A stretch of 56,187 nucleotides of DNA, from contig JBJXFI010000313.1 in the NCBI GenBank assembly GCA_046154695.1, forward strand, positions 1 to 56,187. The letters run 5' to 3'. Of this stretch, positions 38,538-47,332 are shown piece by piece. Made by a program: the position numbers and the translations under genes. The notes under the pieces are model-generated. The model searched no databases. It saw nothing but the letters and a program-made list of their open reading frames with translations, and was not told the DNA's origin. The stretch is from DALYLB01 sp046154695 (lineage in GTDB: Bacteria > Acidobacteriota > Blastocatellia > RBC074). Positions within the stretch are counted from its first letter, which is position 1. Every line of letters starts with the position of its first letter.

Positions 38538-40412
38538 TTACGGATCGAAGCTCCGAATGGTCCGCAGGATATCGATTCCCGTGAAATCCTCCGCCCGGGC
38601 GCATTGCTCCAGCAGAGGTGTATTGATCAGCGCCGCCTCGTAGATGCCGGGGATGCCGATGGCGTCCCGCGGAGAGCCCATCCACTCCCCGGGCGTGATG
38701 ACCTGATAGTTCTCGATCACCCGGTTCCGGATCGAGAGGTGATGGGTCACCGAGCCGCGTCCGCATTCCCAGAATCCGACGCCGGTGCGCCTCTCCGGCG
38801 AGCGGAATCGAACGGACATGGCGGTCTCCCCGCGGCGAATGCAGTCGAACGCCTTGAGCAGATTGGCGTATGCCACCATGCCGGCGTAGGCCATGCTGTA
38901 GGCCCGCGCCCGGTTTCGTTCGAGAGCGTTCGGGCGCTCGGGGATTTGCCAGCGCAGTCTCGTGGCCGGCTGCTGCCCCTTGGGCAGAAAAATCTCGAGC
39001 GATCGGCGGCCACCGCCGATAAATTCACAGTTCTGGACGGCGCTGACCGCGTTGATCCACATCCGCGCGAGGGGGCCGGTCTCGACATGCTCGCGGTCCC
39101 AGCGCGGCGCCGCATTCCAGGAATAGCGCCCCTTCCAGTCGCGGGCCTCCGTCGCGAGGATCACATCGCGATCGTTCTGATTCCCTCCATTCCGTTCATT
39201 CCCCCTGTTCCCCCGATTCCCCCGATTCCCCCGATTCCCCCGATTCCATGGATGCATCGGCGAGAGCGGTTCGCTCAACGGATCGGCCGGCACCGGGAGA
39301 TCGGCCGGATCCCCTTCCTGGCCGCCGAAATACGAGTGGTCGTCGAACTCCTCGATGCCGATGTTGATGTCCGTCAAGCGCCCGGTGCGCAGTTCGTTAT
39401 TGATGATCACGCCGGGAAGGGCCAGGCGAAAGGCGCCCCAGTCGTTGCAGTTCGTATAACTGGCGTCATACTGATCGGGATCGTCCCACACGCCGACGCT
39501 CAGCAGATTGCCCGGCAATTCGCCCACGCGGCGGTACCGGGGCTCGGCATCGTAGAAGAAATCGACCAGGTCGTCCCAGATCGCCGCGACCTTCTTGGCG
39601 TAATCGAGCAGCGTGTTGATTCTGCCGAGGACGAGACTGAAGGTCTCCTTGTTGGGCTCGATGCCGATTCCGGCGGGAACGATCGTCACCGGATGCGGAT
39701 ATTTGCCAAAGATCATCGCGCAGATCTCGCGCGCCAGCCGGGCCATCTGCAGGGCTTCCAGATAGAGATGGCCGCTCATCGGGTTCAGGCCGCGCATCAG
39801 ATCGGCGATCGTCTCCAGCCCGTGGAGATCATAATTGGTCGAAGTCGTCTTCTGCGCCCGGGCCCAGAGCGGAAGGCTCGTGCGGCTGACGGCAGCCTCG
39901 GAATAGTCCGGCCCCGCCAGCACAAACAGATGCTGCACGCATTCCGAGATCAGCTCTCCGCAGGCCCCGAGGTTCCGGGAGATGATCGCGAGCGGCGGCG
40001 GCGCGATGCCGCAAGCCATCTCAAGCGCCATCGCCGCCGCGATGGCATGCGCCCCGCTGGAGGTCCCTTCGATGCGCGGCGAAATCTGCACCGCGTCGGA
40101 AGGCTCCCGCCCCTTCAACAGCGCCTCATGCACGCCCGGCTGCGTCTCTTCCACCCGCGCGTCCAGAATCCGCCGCTGCTCGAAATCGATCACCGTCAGC
40201 ACCGACAGGTGGCTCCGGGTCCGGGTCAGCGGATCGATGACCAGGTTCAGGACGCCCTGATTCTCCGCCAGCTTCTCGAGATTGCGCTCCCGATTCGCGG
40301 CACGCCCGCGCCGCGCGTCGATCTCGACGCTGAATGGCGCGTCCGCCTCCTCATCGCGCAGGAACGCGCGTCCGTACGGATCGATTTCGAAAGGTAGATT
40401 TCTAAAAACCAC
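38538..40412 (-). CDS. NiFe-hydrogenase large-subunit-like protein B, no NiFe ligands
   Basis: This 624-residue paralog of A starts at a GTG with AGAGG about 12 bases upstream; no ATG is available in frame. It shares the large-subunit fold, with LLKGREPSDAVQIS, HVETGPLARMWINAV and NYQVITPGEWMGSPRDA. Its L1 segment reads RIEGTSSGAH: Glu115 and Ser118 replace the two cysteines, while His122 is kept. The protein stops at IRSFDP, so the C-terminal CxxC pair and the cleavable tail are absent; no protease maturation would be needed. Unlike A it keeps the Arg of the RGxLxH segment (GRGSVTHH). A 9-nt tandem repeat encodes a repeated Asn-Arg-Gly run near residues 388-405. It is separated from the small-subunit gene by a 201-bp gap without a clear gene. 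Confidence 0.88.
   Translation of the reverse strand: MVFRNLPFEIDPYGRAFLRDEEADAPFSVEIDARRGRAANRERNLEKLAENQGVLNLVIDPLTRTRSHLSVLTVIDFEQRRILDARVEETQPGVHEALLKGREPSDAVQISPRIEGTSSGAHAIAAAMALEMACGIAPPPLAIISRNLGACGELISECVQHLFVLAGPDYSEAAVSRTSLPLWARAQKTTSTNYDLHGLETIADLMRGLNPMSGHLYLEALQMARLAREICAMIFGKYPHPVTIVPAGIGIEPNKETFSLVLGRINTLLDYAKKVAAIWDDLVDFFYDAEPRYRRVGELPGNLLSVGVWDDPDQYDASYTNCNDWGAFRLALPGVIINNELRTGRLTDINIGIEEFDDHSYFGGQEGDPADLPVPADPLSEPLSPMHPWNRGNRGNRGNRGNRGNERNGGNQNDRDVILATEARDWKGRYSWNAAPRWDREHVETGPLARMWINAVSAVQNCEFIGGGRRSLEIFLPKGQQPATRLRWQIPERPNALERNRARAYSMAYAGMVAYANLLKAFDCIRRGETAMSVRFRSPERRTGVGFWECGRGSVTHHLSIRNRVIENYQVITPGEWMGSPRDAIGIPGIYEAALINTPLLEQCARAEDFTGIDILRTIRSFDP
39178..39247. repeat. 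In-frame 9-bp tandem repeat inside gene B
   Basis: Four perfect copies of CCCGATTCC (plus strand) and about four degenerate ones with the same 9-nt period. Read on the minus strand they give Asn-Arg-Gly triplets. The insertion is in a loop before the WKGRYSW segment and keeps the reading frame. Confidence 0.88.
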
Positions 40413-40613
40413 AGGCCATTGCCTCTTGACGCCAACATCTCTCCGCGCCCGATGGACCGTCCGGTCCCCGAGGCGCAGGCCGTCTTCATCGGCGGCAAGC
40501 GCGTCGGAGAGAGCCGCGTTCCACCTGCCTCGGCGATTGCATCGGAAGGTAAAGGTTCACGCTCATGCGCAGCGCCATGGAGAGATCCCGCCCGGAGAAT
40601 CTAAAGGAGAATC

Positions 40614-41462
40614 TCAAAAGGCCGGATCGGGCCGAGCGAGCGCGAGATGCTGGTCCACAAAATCGCGCTCCGTGCATCCGATACAGCTTCCGCCGACGCG
40701 CGTGCATCCGCCGAATCCGCGCAGCCACCCCGTAAAGGGCACCGGGCATTTGATAATCGGCCGGTTCGACAGATCGAACCCGGCGGCAGGCGGATATTCG
40801 ACACGCGGAGGCAACGGATACGTATCGTGATTGAACATCCATCGAGGACGGTGTTCCTCATCCAGATCCATAGGCACCAGTCGAGCCATATGAAGGAAGA
40901 CGTAGATCAGGGTTTCAATAAAGCCCTCGCCGGTCGGCGCGCATCCCGGCACGTTGACCACCGGCAGGCCGCTGCGACTGAGGAAGTCGCACCCCAGAAG
41001 GTCTTCGAGCCCCTGGGCGCCGATCGGGCTTCCAGCCGCGGCCGGCACTCCGCCCCACGTAGCGCAGGAACCGAACGCGACGACCGCCTCGGCTCCGGGG
41101 GCAAGCCGATGGACCCAATTGGCGATCGTCAGGGGACGCCCCTCGGGCGTGGCCCCCAACCGGGAGAAGCTGCCCTCTCCCGCAAGCGATTCGTCCGGGA
41201 TGGCCCCCTCCAACACCAGAACATAGGGCGAGAGAAATCCATCCGCGGCGCGGTCGAGATTGGCGCGAAAAGCGTCTCCGCTCTCCATCGCGAACTCGGG
41301 GTGGATCAGCACCACCCGCGGGGCGTCCGGGACGTTGCCGAGAATCAGATCCTCGATTCCCGGCTCTGACGCTCCCAGCATCGCCATCGTACAGCCGCCG
41401 CATCCCGCGCCGGACAGCCAGACGAGATGAACCGATTCCATTGATGGCAGATTGCCCTGCAT
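40614..41462 (-). CDS. NiFe-hydrogenase small-subunit-like protein with proximal and medial cluster ligands
   Basis: The ATG at 41462 has GAGGAG 4-5 bases upstream, so it is preferred to the GTG at 41474. The 282-residue protein lacks a Tat signal, as in cytosolic hydrogenases. Proximal [4Fe-4S] ligands are all present: Cys21 and Cys24 (GAGCGGC), Cys133 (GSCATWGG) and Cys174 (VPGCAP). The C-terminal medial-cluster set is also intact: Cys239, Cys253, Cys260 and Cys263 (KCPVPF and GGCTRVGGSCIGC), with spacing like group 1h enzymes. The HxxC..C..C segment for the distal cluster is missing; residues 211-235 instead form a Pro-rich stretch. It is the first gene of the leftward locus and should pair with A and/or B. 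Confidence 0.9.
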   Translation of the reverse strand: MQGNLPSMESVHLVWLSGAGCGGCTMAMLGASEPGIEDLILGNVPDAPRVVLIHPEFAMESGDAFRANLDRAADGFLSPYVLVLEGAIPDESLAGEGSFSRLGATPEGRPLTIANWVHRLAPGAEAVVAFGSCATWGGVPAAAGSPIGAQGLEDLLGCDFLSRSGLPVVNVPGCAPTGEGFIETLIYVFLHMARLVPMDLDEEHRPRWMFNHDTYPLPPRVEYPPAAGFDLSNRPIIKCPVPFTGWLRGFGGCTRVGGSCIGCTERDFVDQHLALARPDPAF

Positions 41463-41827
41463 CCCGCTCCTCACTGGTCGGAGCTCCGCCCGGCGGGCAA
41501 AAACTCCAGACGCAGACAGACGACCGCCTTCCGGGCGGCGACCTTCACAACATTCTCATCGAAACAGCGATTCAGACTTACAATCTAAAGTTACGAATCG
41601 TCCTGGGGATCACTTTCGTGATCGAATGGCTTGACAGATTTCCCGCTAATAAAAGTGAATGGATTATAAACATGTAGGTTCCACGCGCGCAACCAAAGAA
41701 TACCGCCGCATTTGACTAGAAGAAGGATTTAATGTTTCATGCGGCATCACGAGACTGGAAACGCAGGTTTAATCAATAAACCCATCACCGCCAGAGAAAC
41801 ATCAACATAGGCTCCAGAGCAACGGAA
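41463..41827. promoter_or_regulatory. Divergent control region between hydrogenase-like and lipid operons
   Basis: This 365-bp region should hold promoters for both long operons. The right half (about 41570-41820) is clearly more A/T-rich. A perfect inverted repeat GATCAC-TTTC-GTGATC lies at 41608-41623 and a TTGACA -35-like hexamer at 41631-41636, though no good -10 sits at normal spacing. No open frame with a ribosome-binding site and recognisable content was found. Confidence 0.35.
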
Positions 41828-44170
41828 GTGAGCACAGTCGAACGGAATCAAATGACTGGGTCGCAGGCCTCAACGACTGCCCATTCACAGGACGCCACGT
41901 ATTGGCGCGTGGAGGGGAGTTTGCTCAACCTGGGGGCGGTCCGCCCGGTGGGTTTTTTCACCTGGAATTCGCAGAAATTTTCCGAGCGGTGGCTTCGGCG
42001 CGGAGGGGTGACGCTATCGATCATCCTCCGGCCGCTGACATACACCCTCGATCGGGTCTTTGCCACGCGGGTGCTGCATGCGCTGCTCCGGGGGGTCAGC
42101 CGGGACCGGCTGGATCTGCTCGGCGAGGAATATTTTCAGTATTACCTGCAGCCGAAGCTCAAGCCGCGGGGGGTGGCGAAGCTGAAGGAAGCGATGGCGC
42201 GGGGGGAGCGGATCGTGCTGGTGAGCCAGGGGCTGGACCACGTGATGCGGCCGCTGGCGAGGCATCTGGGCGTGGATCGGCTGCTGGCCAACCGGCTGGA
42301 GTTTCGGGACAGGCACGCGACGGGACGGCTGCTTTCGCCGGTCATCCGTCCGCGGCAGATCCTCGCGCGAATCATCGGCCGGCGGCCGGACGGGCGCGTC
42401 CCCATCGAGCGGCTGGAGCGAAACCTGGGATTGTCGAAAGCGACGATCGATGCGGCCGTCATTCCGGCGCGGCGCGCGGTCGATCCGATCGGGACGCCGA
42501 CGGTCGTCTACGACGCGCACAAGCGGCTCGCCCACTTGTCGGTGCGGGAATCGTTCGCGGGCAAGACCATTCTGCTCATCGGCTTCACCGGCTTCATCGG
42601 CAAGGTCTGGCTGGCCAAGGTCCTCAGCGATATCCCGAACATCGGCAAGGTGTATCTGCTCATTCGGCGGCAGCGATCGGTGACGGCCCAGCGCCGTTTC
42701 GAGAAGGTCGCGGAGGAATCGCTCCTCTTTGAGCCGCTTCACAATCGACTCGGAGAGGAGTTCCCCCGGTTTCTCGCGGAGAAGGTCGAGGTTGTCGAGG
42801 GGGACATCACCCTGCCCGGCCTCGGGCTGAGCCCGGAGATCCAGGCCCGATTCCGGACCGACCTCGATCTGATCATCAACAGCTCGGGGCTGACCGATTT
42901 CAACCCCGATCTGGAACAGGCGCTGACGATCAACGTCGAGGGCACGCTCCATGTGATCGATTTCCTTCGCGAGTGCGGCCGCGCGGCGCTGCTCCACCTC
43001 TCGACCTGTTATGTCGTGGGATACCGCGACGGGCGCATCGACGAGACGCTGACGCCGAACTATACGCCAAAAAACGTCCCGGATTTCGACGCCGAAGGGG
43101 AGCGCCGATCGCTGCGGCGGCTCGTCGCCGAGATCGAGGCGCGGGCCGAGAGCGAAGCGGTCACGGCGCTGCTCCGCGACCAGGTGCTGAGGAAACCGAG
43201 CAACCAGAACAAGCAGCTCGGCGAGACGGAGCTCGCCGCCCAGATTCGCAAGCAGCGCCAGCGCTGGGTGCGAAGCGAATTGACGGACGCCGGGATGGCG
43301 CGCGCGCAAAGCCTCGGATGGCCGAACACGTACACGTTCACCAAGAGCCTGGCGGAATCGCTGATCGACGCGCGGGCCGGGGAGCTGCCGATCGCCGTGG
43401 TGCGGCCGTCGATCGTCGAGACCTCGACGCACGACCCCTTCGAGGGGTGGAACGAGGGCGTCAACACGTCGGCGCCGATCTCTTATCTGCTCGGCACGTT
43501 CTTTCGCCAGATGCCGACCAACGGCCGGAAGTGCCTGGACATCATTCCAGTCGATCTCGTCTGCCGGGGATTGATCCTCATCGGCGCAGCGCTGATCGAG
43601 CGCCGCCACCAGCGCGTCTACCAACTCGCGACCTCGGTGACCAATCCCTGCGACATGCGGCGGACGATCGAGCTGACCGGCCTCGCGCACCGCAAGCATT
43701 ACCGGGCCCAGGACGATTTCAACCAGCGGCTGCTCGCCTATTTCGACACGATTCCGGTCTCGCAGGAACGCTATCGGACGCTCTCGGCGCCCCGCCAGAA
43801 ACAGGTCGTGCAGGCGCTACAGCGAATTCTGGCGCCGCTGCCGATGATGCGCTCCCCGCTCGTCCGCCGCGAGCGCGACCTCGACCGGGTGGAAAAGATC
43901 ATCGAGCTTTACGAACCCTTCATCCTTCATAACGAATATGTCTTCGAGGCGCGAAACGTCGAGCTGCTCTCCGCCGCGCTTCCCGCGGCGGAGAGCGATG
44001 CGTTCCGCTATGACGCGGGCTATATCGACTGGTGGGATTATTGGATCAATGTCCATATCCCGGCGCTCCGCAAATGGTCGTATCCGATCATCGAAGGGCG
44101 TCCGGTGGAGAACAAATCCCGGCGCGTGGCGCAGGCCCCCTCTCCGGAGCCGAGCGTCGCGGCGCGGTGA
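41828..44170 (+). CDS. Fatty acyl-CoA/ACP reductase-like SDR with degenerate HAD-like N-terminus
   Basis: A 780-residue protein starting at a GTG (41828); the ATG at 41852 is an alternative. Residues about 25-240 resemble a HAD-type hydrolase domain in which the DxDGT nucleophile segment reads RVEGS (Arg27, Glu29), so it should be catalytically dead. From about 248 on is an extended SDR of the male-sterility / fatty acyl reductase type: dinucleotide-binding IGFTGFIGKVWLAK, HLSTCYVVG, and catalytic Tyr-x3-Lys in NTYTFTKSLAE (about 500). A helical C-terminal domain follows. Such reductases reduce acyl thioesters to aldehydes or alcohols with NADPH. It is the first gene of the lipid operon. Confidence 0.85.
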   Translation: MSTVERNQMTGSQASTTAHSQDATYWRVEGSLLNLGAVRPVGFFTWNSQKFSERWLRRGGVTLSIILRPLTYTLDRVFATRVLHALLRGVSRDRLDLLGEEYFQYYLQPKLKPRGVAKLKEAMARGERIVLVSQGLDHVMRPLARHLGVDRLLANRLEFRDRHATGRLLSPVIRPRQILARIIGRRPDGRVPIERLERNLGLSKATIDAAVIPARRAVDPIGTPTVVYDAHKRLAHLSVRESFAGKTILLIGFTGFIGKVWLAKVLSDIPNIGKVYLLIRRQRSVTAQRRFEKVAEESLLFEPLHNRLGEEFPRFLAEKVEVVEGDITLPGLGLSPEIQARFRTDLDLIINSSGLTDFNPDLEQALTINVEGTLHVIDFLRECGRAALLHLSTCYVVGYRDGRIDETLTPNYTPKNVPDFDAEGERRSLRRLVAEIEARAESEAVTALLRDQVLRKPSNQNKQLGETELAAQIRKQRQRWVRSELTDAGMARAQSLGWPNTYTFTKSLAESLIDARAGELPIAVVRPSIVETSTHDPFEGWNEGVNTSAPISYLLGTFFRQMPTNGRKCLDIIPVDLVCRGLILIGAALIERRHQRVYQLATSVTNPCDMRRTIELTGLAHRKHYRAQDDFNQRLLAYFDTIPVSQERYRTLSAPRQKQVVQALQRILAPLPMMRSPLVRRERDLDRVEKIIELYEPFILHNEYVFEARNVELLSAALPAAESDAFRYDAGYIDWWDYWINVHIPALRKWSYPIIEGRPVENKSRRVAQAPSPEPSVAAR

Positions 44171-44209
44171 TTGGCGTTCGGAGTCCCGAACATTTTTGGA
44201 GGATCGGAT

Positions 44210-44692
44210 ATGGGGATGGAGATCAAATGGGGGCTGATATTCGCGCTATCGACGCTGGCCTGGGTGTTTCTCGAAAAGGCCGGCGGGTTTCACGACGCGC
44301 GGCTGGAGCAGCATCCATGGTTCTCGATGCTCTTCATCATTCCCGCGGTGGCGGTCTACTTTTTCGCGATCCGGGACAAGCGGCGGGCGCTCGGCGGAAA
44401 GATCGCCTTCAAGGAGGCCTTTCTGTTCGGGCTTGCGGTGAGCGTGATCGTTGCGGTGCTCACTCCGCTGCTGCAGTGGATCACGCACCGTTACATCAGC
44501 CCGAACTATTTCGCGAACATCATCCAGCTTTCGGTGAGCACGGGGCGGATGACGCAGCAGCAGGCGGAATCCTTCTTCAACTTGAACAGCTATATCATCC
44601 AGGCCTCGTCCTTCGCGTTGATCGCGGGCGTCATTACGACGCTGGCGCTGGCCGGGCTCATGAAAACGAAAGACGGTGAAAAACCGGGTTGA
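44210..44692 (+). CDS. DUF4199-like membrane protein
   Basis: The ATG at 44210 has GGAGG 7 bases upstream, so an earlier TTG is not used. The 160-residue protein has four hydrophobic segments (about residues 5-18, 34-50, 70-90 and 125-148), separated by basic loops and an ISPNYFANII..STGRMTQQQAE middle, as in the DUF4199 family. It is expected in the inner membrane with no known enzymatic function. It lies between the acyl reductase (39-bp gap) and the second reductase (45-bp gap), so it may anchor the pathway to the membrane. Confidence 0.78.
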   Translation: MGMEIKWGLIFALSTLAWVFLEKAGGFHDARLEQHPWFSMLFIIPAVAVYFFAIRDKRRALGGKIAFKEAFLFGLAVSVIVAVLTPLLQWITHRYISPNYFANIIQLSVSTGRMTQQQAESFFNLNSYIIQASSFALIAGVITTLALAGLMKTKDGEKPG

Positions 44693-44737
44693 GCCGTCCG
44701 GCCTCGCCGGTCATGCGGACGTGAATCGGAACGATCT

Positions 44738-45880
44738 ATGGCAATCTTTCTCACCGGCGCGACCGGTTATGTGGGGGCGCATGCGGCGGCGCTGCTGCTC
44801 GAACAACACACCGACACGCTCAACCTGCTCGTTCGCGCGAAGAGCGACGAAGAGGCGGCGCATCGGCTGTGGAAGTCGATGCAAATGCACCTGGACTTTC
44901 CCCGTTTTCACGACCACCTTCGGTCGCGGATCCGGATCTTCCGCGGCGATCTGACCGACGCGCGATTCGGGCTCGACGAGAGCGCGCATCGCCGCCTGGC
45001 GGAGACGACCGATTCGATCATCCATTGCGCCGCGTCGCTCAATCGAAAGAGCGAGAAGACGTGCCTCAACGTCAACCTGCGGGGAACGCTCGAAGTGATC
45101 AAGCTGGCGCGGGCCGCGCGGGAGCTTCATGGACTGCGGCGCTTCAGCGATGTCTCGACCGTGGCGATCTGCGGGCTGCGGCAGAACGAGGTCGTAATGG
45201 AGGATTCCTCGCTCGACTGGGACCGGTCGGATTACGATCCGTATGCCCGGACGAAGAAGTTCTGCGAGCATATGGTCCACGAGCTGCTGCCCGACGTGCC
45301 GCACACGGTCTTTCGCCCGAGCATCATTCTCGGCGACAGCCGCTACGCCGAGACCACCCAGTTCGACATGGTGCGGGCCTTCGTCTTTCTCGCGGGCCTG
45401 CCGGCGCTTCCCTTCCGCCCGACGGATCAGATCGACATCGTCAATGTGGACTTCGTCGCCGAATCGATCGTCGCGATCCATCAGAAAGAACGCCCGGAGC
45501 ATGCCATTTATCACCTGTCGTCCGGGCGCGATTCCCAGACCTTCCGCGAACTGACCGACGCGCTCGCCTCGGCGCGGGGGCGGTCGGGGCCGGTCTATCT
45601 GCCGTTTCTCGAACGCCCGTTCACCTCCATCAACAACTGGATCGCGGACAACCTGCGGGGGAGCGGGCTCAGCTTCGGCGCGACGCTGCTCAAGGTCTTT
45701 CTGCCCTACCTGACCTTCAACACGGTCTTCGACAACACGCGCATCACGACCGAGATGGGCCGAAAGCCCGTGCCGTTTTCGCGGTACTCCTATCCGCTGC
45801 TGAAGTTCAGCCGCGAGGGCGATTTCATCTATCCTTACAAGGAGTGGCCGGGCGAAGCCTCCAAGACAGCGGCCGCCTGA
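44738..45880 (+). CDS. Extended SDR / thioester-reductase-like protein
   Basis: A 380-residue extended short-chain dehydrogenase. The NAD(P)-binding motif GATGYVGAHAA is at residues 6-16, the acidic GDLTDARFGLDE near 70, and catalytic Tyr169-x3-Lys173 in DPYARTKKF. It is closest in pattern to the NAD-binding-4 / thioester reductase branch, which reduces carrier-bound acyl groups, or to sterol/epimerase-like SDRs; which one cannot be settled by eye. It is the second reductase of the operon, so the pathway may need two successive reductions or two different carbonyl substrates. Confidence 0.85.
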   Translation: MAIFLTGATGYVGAHAAALLLEQHTDTLNLLVRAKSDEEAAHRLWKSMQMHLDFPRFHDHLRSRIRIFRGDLTDARFGLDESAHRRLAETTDSIIHCAASLNRKSEKTCLNVNLRGTLEVIKLARAARELHGLRRFSDVSTVAICGLRQNEVVMEDSSLDWDRSDYDPYARTKKFCEHMVHELLPDVPHTVFRPSIILGDSRYAETTQFDMVRAFVFLAGLPALPFRPTDQIDIVNVDFVAESIVAIHQKERPEHAIYHLSSGRDSQTFRELTDALASARGRSGPVYLPFLERPFTSINNWIADNLRGSGLSFGATLLKVFLPYLTFNTVFDNTRITTEMGRKPVPFSRYSYPLLKFSREGDFIYPYKEWPGEASKTAAA

Positions 45881-45907
45881 CACACCCCGGGAGCGACGAG
45901 AAGAGAC

Positions 45908-47332
45908 ATGAGCATGGATCTGGTGCTTGAGTCCTGGATGGCGGGGATCATCGAGGTCTCGAAATTCAAATGGATGCTGGGCGCGGGGGAGCGATGGCGG
46001 CCCGGCGACAAACTCAAGCTGCTCTTCACGGGCTACAACGGAACGCGCAACACGGGCGCCGACGTCCGCGTCGAGGAGATGCTGCGGCAGATTCGCCATA
46101 TTCTCGGCGAGGATCAGTGCGAGCTGAGCGCGCTGAGCTTCGATTTCGCGCGGACGGCGGGCTATTTCAAAGGCGTGCGGCAGATCTATCTGCCGAACAT
46201 CTTCCCGCCGATGCTTGCGCGCGAGGTTCCGAGATTCGACGGCGTGGTGGCCTGCGAGGGGTCGATGTTCAAGAGCAAGTTCACCAACGCGCTGACAACG
46301 ATGATGACGGGCGCGCTCGGCATCGCGGCGGCGCAGAACAAGCTCTCGCTCGCCTACGGCGCGGAGGCGGGCGCGATGGACTGGCATGTGGCGAAACTCG
46401 TCGGGCGGTACTGCGGGGATTCCTTCGTCATCACGCGAAATCCCGAGTCGCAGCAAGTGCTGGGCAGGCTCGGCATCGCGACCGAGCTCGGCACCGACAC
46501 GGCGTGGACCTTCGAGCCCCACCCGAAATCGTACGGCGACGAGGCCCTGCGAAAAGCCGGATGGGACGGAGAGACGCCGGTGCTGGCGGTCTGCCCGATC
46601 AACCCCTTCTGCTGGCCGGTCCGGCCGTCGCTCCTCAAACTGGCCGCGAGGACGCTTTTCGGCGCGTACAAGGAAGAGCAGTACCGTTCGCTCTATTTTC
46701 TGACCTGGAATCCGGAGAATGAGCGGAAATACGATTTCTATCTCTCGGCGATGTCGCGCGCGGTCGACCGCTTTCGCCGGGAGAACCGGGTCTTCCCGAT
46801 CCTGGTCGCGATGGAGATGCTCGACGTCAAGGCCTGCGACAGGATGTCGGAGAAGCTGGGCGGGGGCGTGCCTGTCTTCTCCTCGGATGAATATGATATG
46901 TACCAGCTCGTGAGCATTCTGCGGAGCTGTCATTTGATGGTCTCGTCGCGCTTTCACGGCATCGTCACCTGCATGCCGTCGCTGGTCGCCTCGGCGGGCG
47001 TGACGATGGACGAGCGCATTCGCAACCTGATGAACGAGCGCGGCCATCTGGACCTGCTGCTGACCGTGGATGATCCGGACCTGGAAGAGCGCCTGTTCGG
47101 GATCTTGGGCAGGCTGTTGGCCGAGAGCGAATCGATCCGCAACGGGATCGGGAAAACGGTCGCGCGGAACCTGAAGATCATGGCGAAGATGGGCGTCTAT
47201 TTCGAGGAGCATCTGCAAAAACGCTATCCCGAGTTTCCGATCCGCAAGGGCTTGCAGAACTGGGAGGACTATCTGCCGCCGCTGAGCCCGAATCTGCGCG
47301 CCCTGTTGGAGAAATATGACCAACACTGTTGA
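45908..47332 (+). CDS. Polysaccharide pyruvyl transferase family protein
   Basis: A 474-residue protein of the PS_pyruv_trans family (GT-B-like fold). Diagnostic segments are LLFTGYNGTRNTGADVRVEE at about 36-55, GVVACEGSMFKSKF, the central YGAEAGAMDWHVAK and SSRFHGIVTCMPS near residue 345, which resembles the phospho-donor site. Members transfer a ketal pyruvate from PEP to sugars of exopolysaccharides or glycolipids. Finding it in the middle of a fatty-acyl operon suggests a headgroup modification, but another donor is possible. The stop codon lies within the inverted repeat at 47328-47400. Confidence 0.85.
   Translation: MSMDLVLESWMAGIIEVSKFKWMLGAGERWRPGDKLKLLFTGYNGTRNTGADVRVEEMLRQIRHILGEDQCELSALSFDFARTAGYFKGVRQIYLPNIFPPMLAREVPRFDGVVACEGSMFKSKFTNALTTMMTGALGIAAAQNKLSLAYGAEAGAMDWHVAKLVGRYCGDSFVITRNPESQQVLGRLGIATELGTDTAWTFEPHPKSYGDEALRKAGWDGETPVLAVCPINPFCWPVRPSLLKLAARTLFGAYKEEQYRSLYFLTWNPENERKYDFYLSAMSRAVDRFRRENRVFPILVAMEMLDVKACDRMSEKLGGGVPVFSSDEYDMYQLVSILRSCHLMVSSRFHGIVTCMPSLVASAGVTMDERIRNLMNERGHLDLLLTVDDPDLEERLFGILGRLLAESESIRNGIGKTVARNLKIMAKMGVYFEEHLQKRYPEFPIRKGLQNWEDYLPPLSPNLRALLEKYDQHC

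Noticed and set aside
36600..38540. Nonsense mutation or frameshift just before the hydrogenase CxxC end, or a selenocysteine readthrough
   Set aside because: Bases after both stop codons do not encode CxxC in any frame, the stops are TAA, and two separate genes end at the same residue; L1 is also lost.
38604..40397. 597-codon plus-strand open frame
   Set aside because: Antisense to hydrogenase-like gene B, with no domain and no ribosome-binding site.
40413..40613. Extension of gene B upstream or a small gene in the 201-bp gap
   Set aside because: The frame is open for about 50 codons but has no ATG, GTG or TTG before the chosen GTG, and its sequence does not resemble the hydrogenase N-terminus.
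44711..47326. 871-codon minus-strand open frame
   Set aside because: It is antisense to the SDR and pyruvyl-transferase genes, which have clear families; composition is Arg/His/Gln-rich as in shadow frames.
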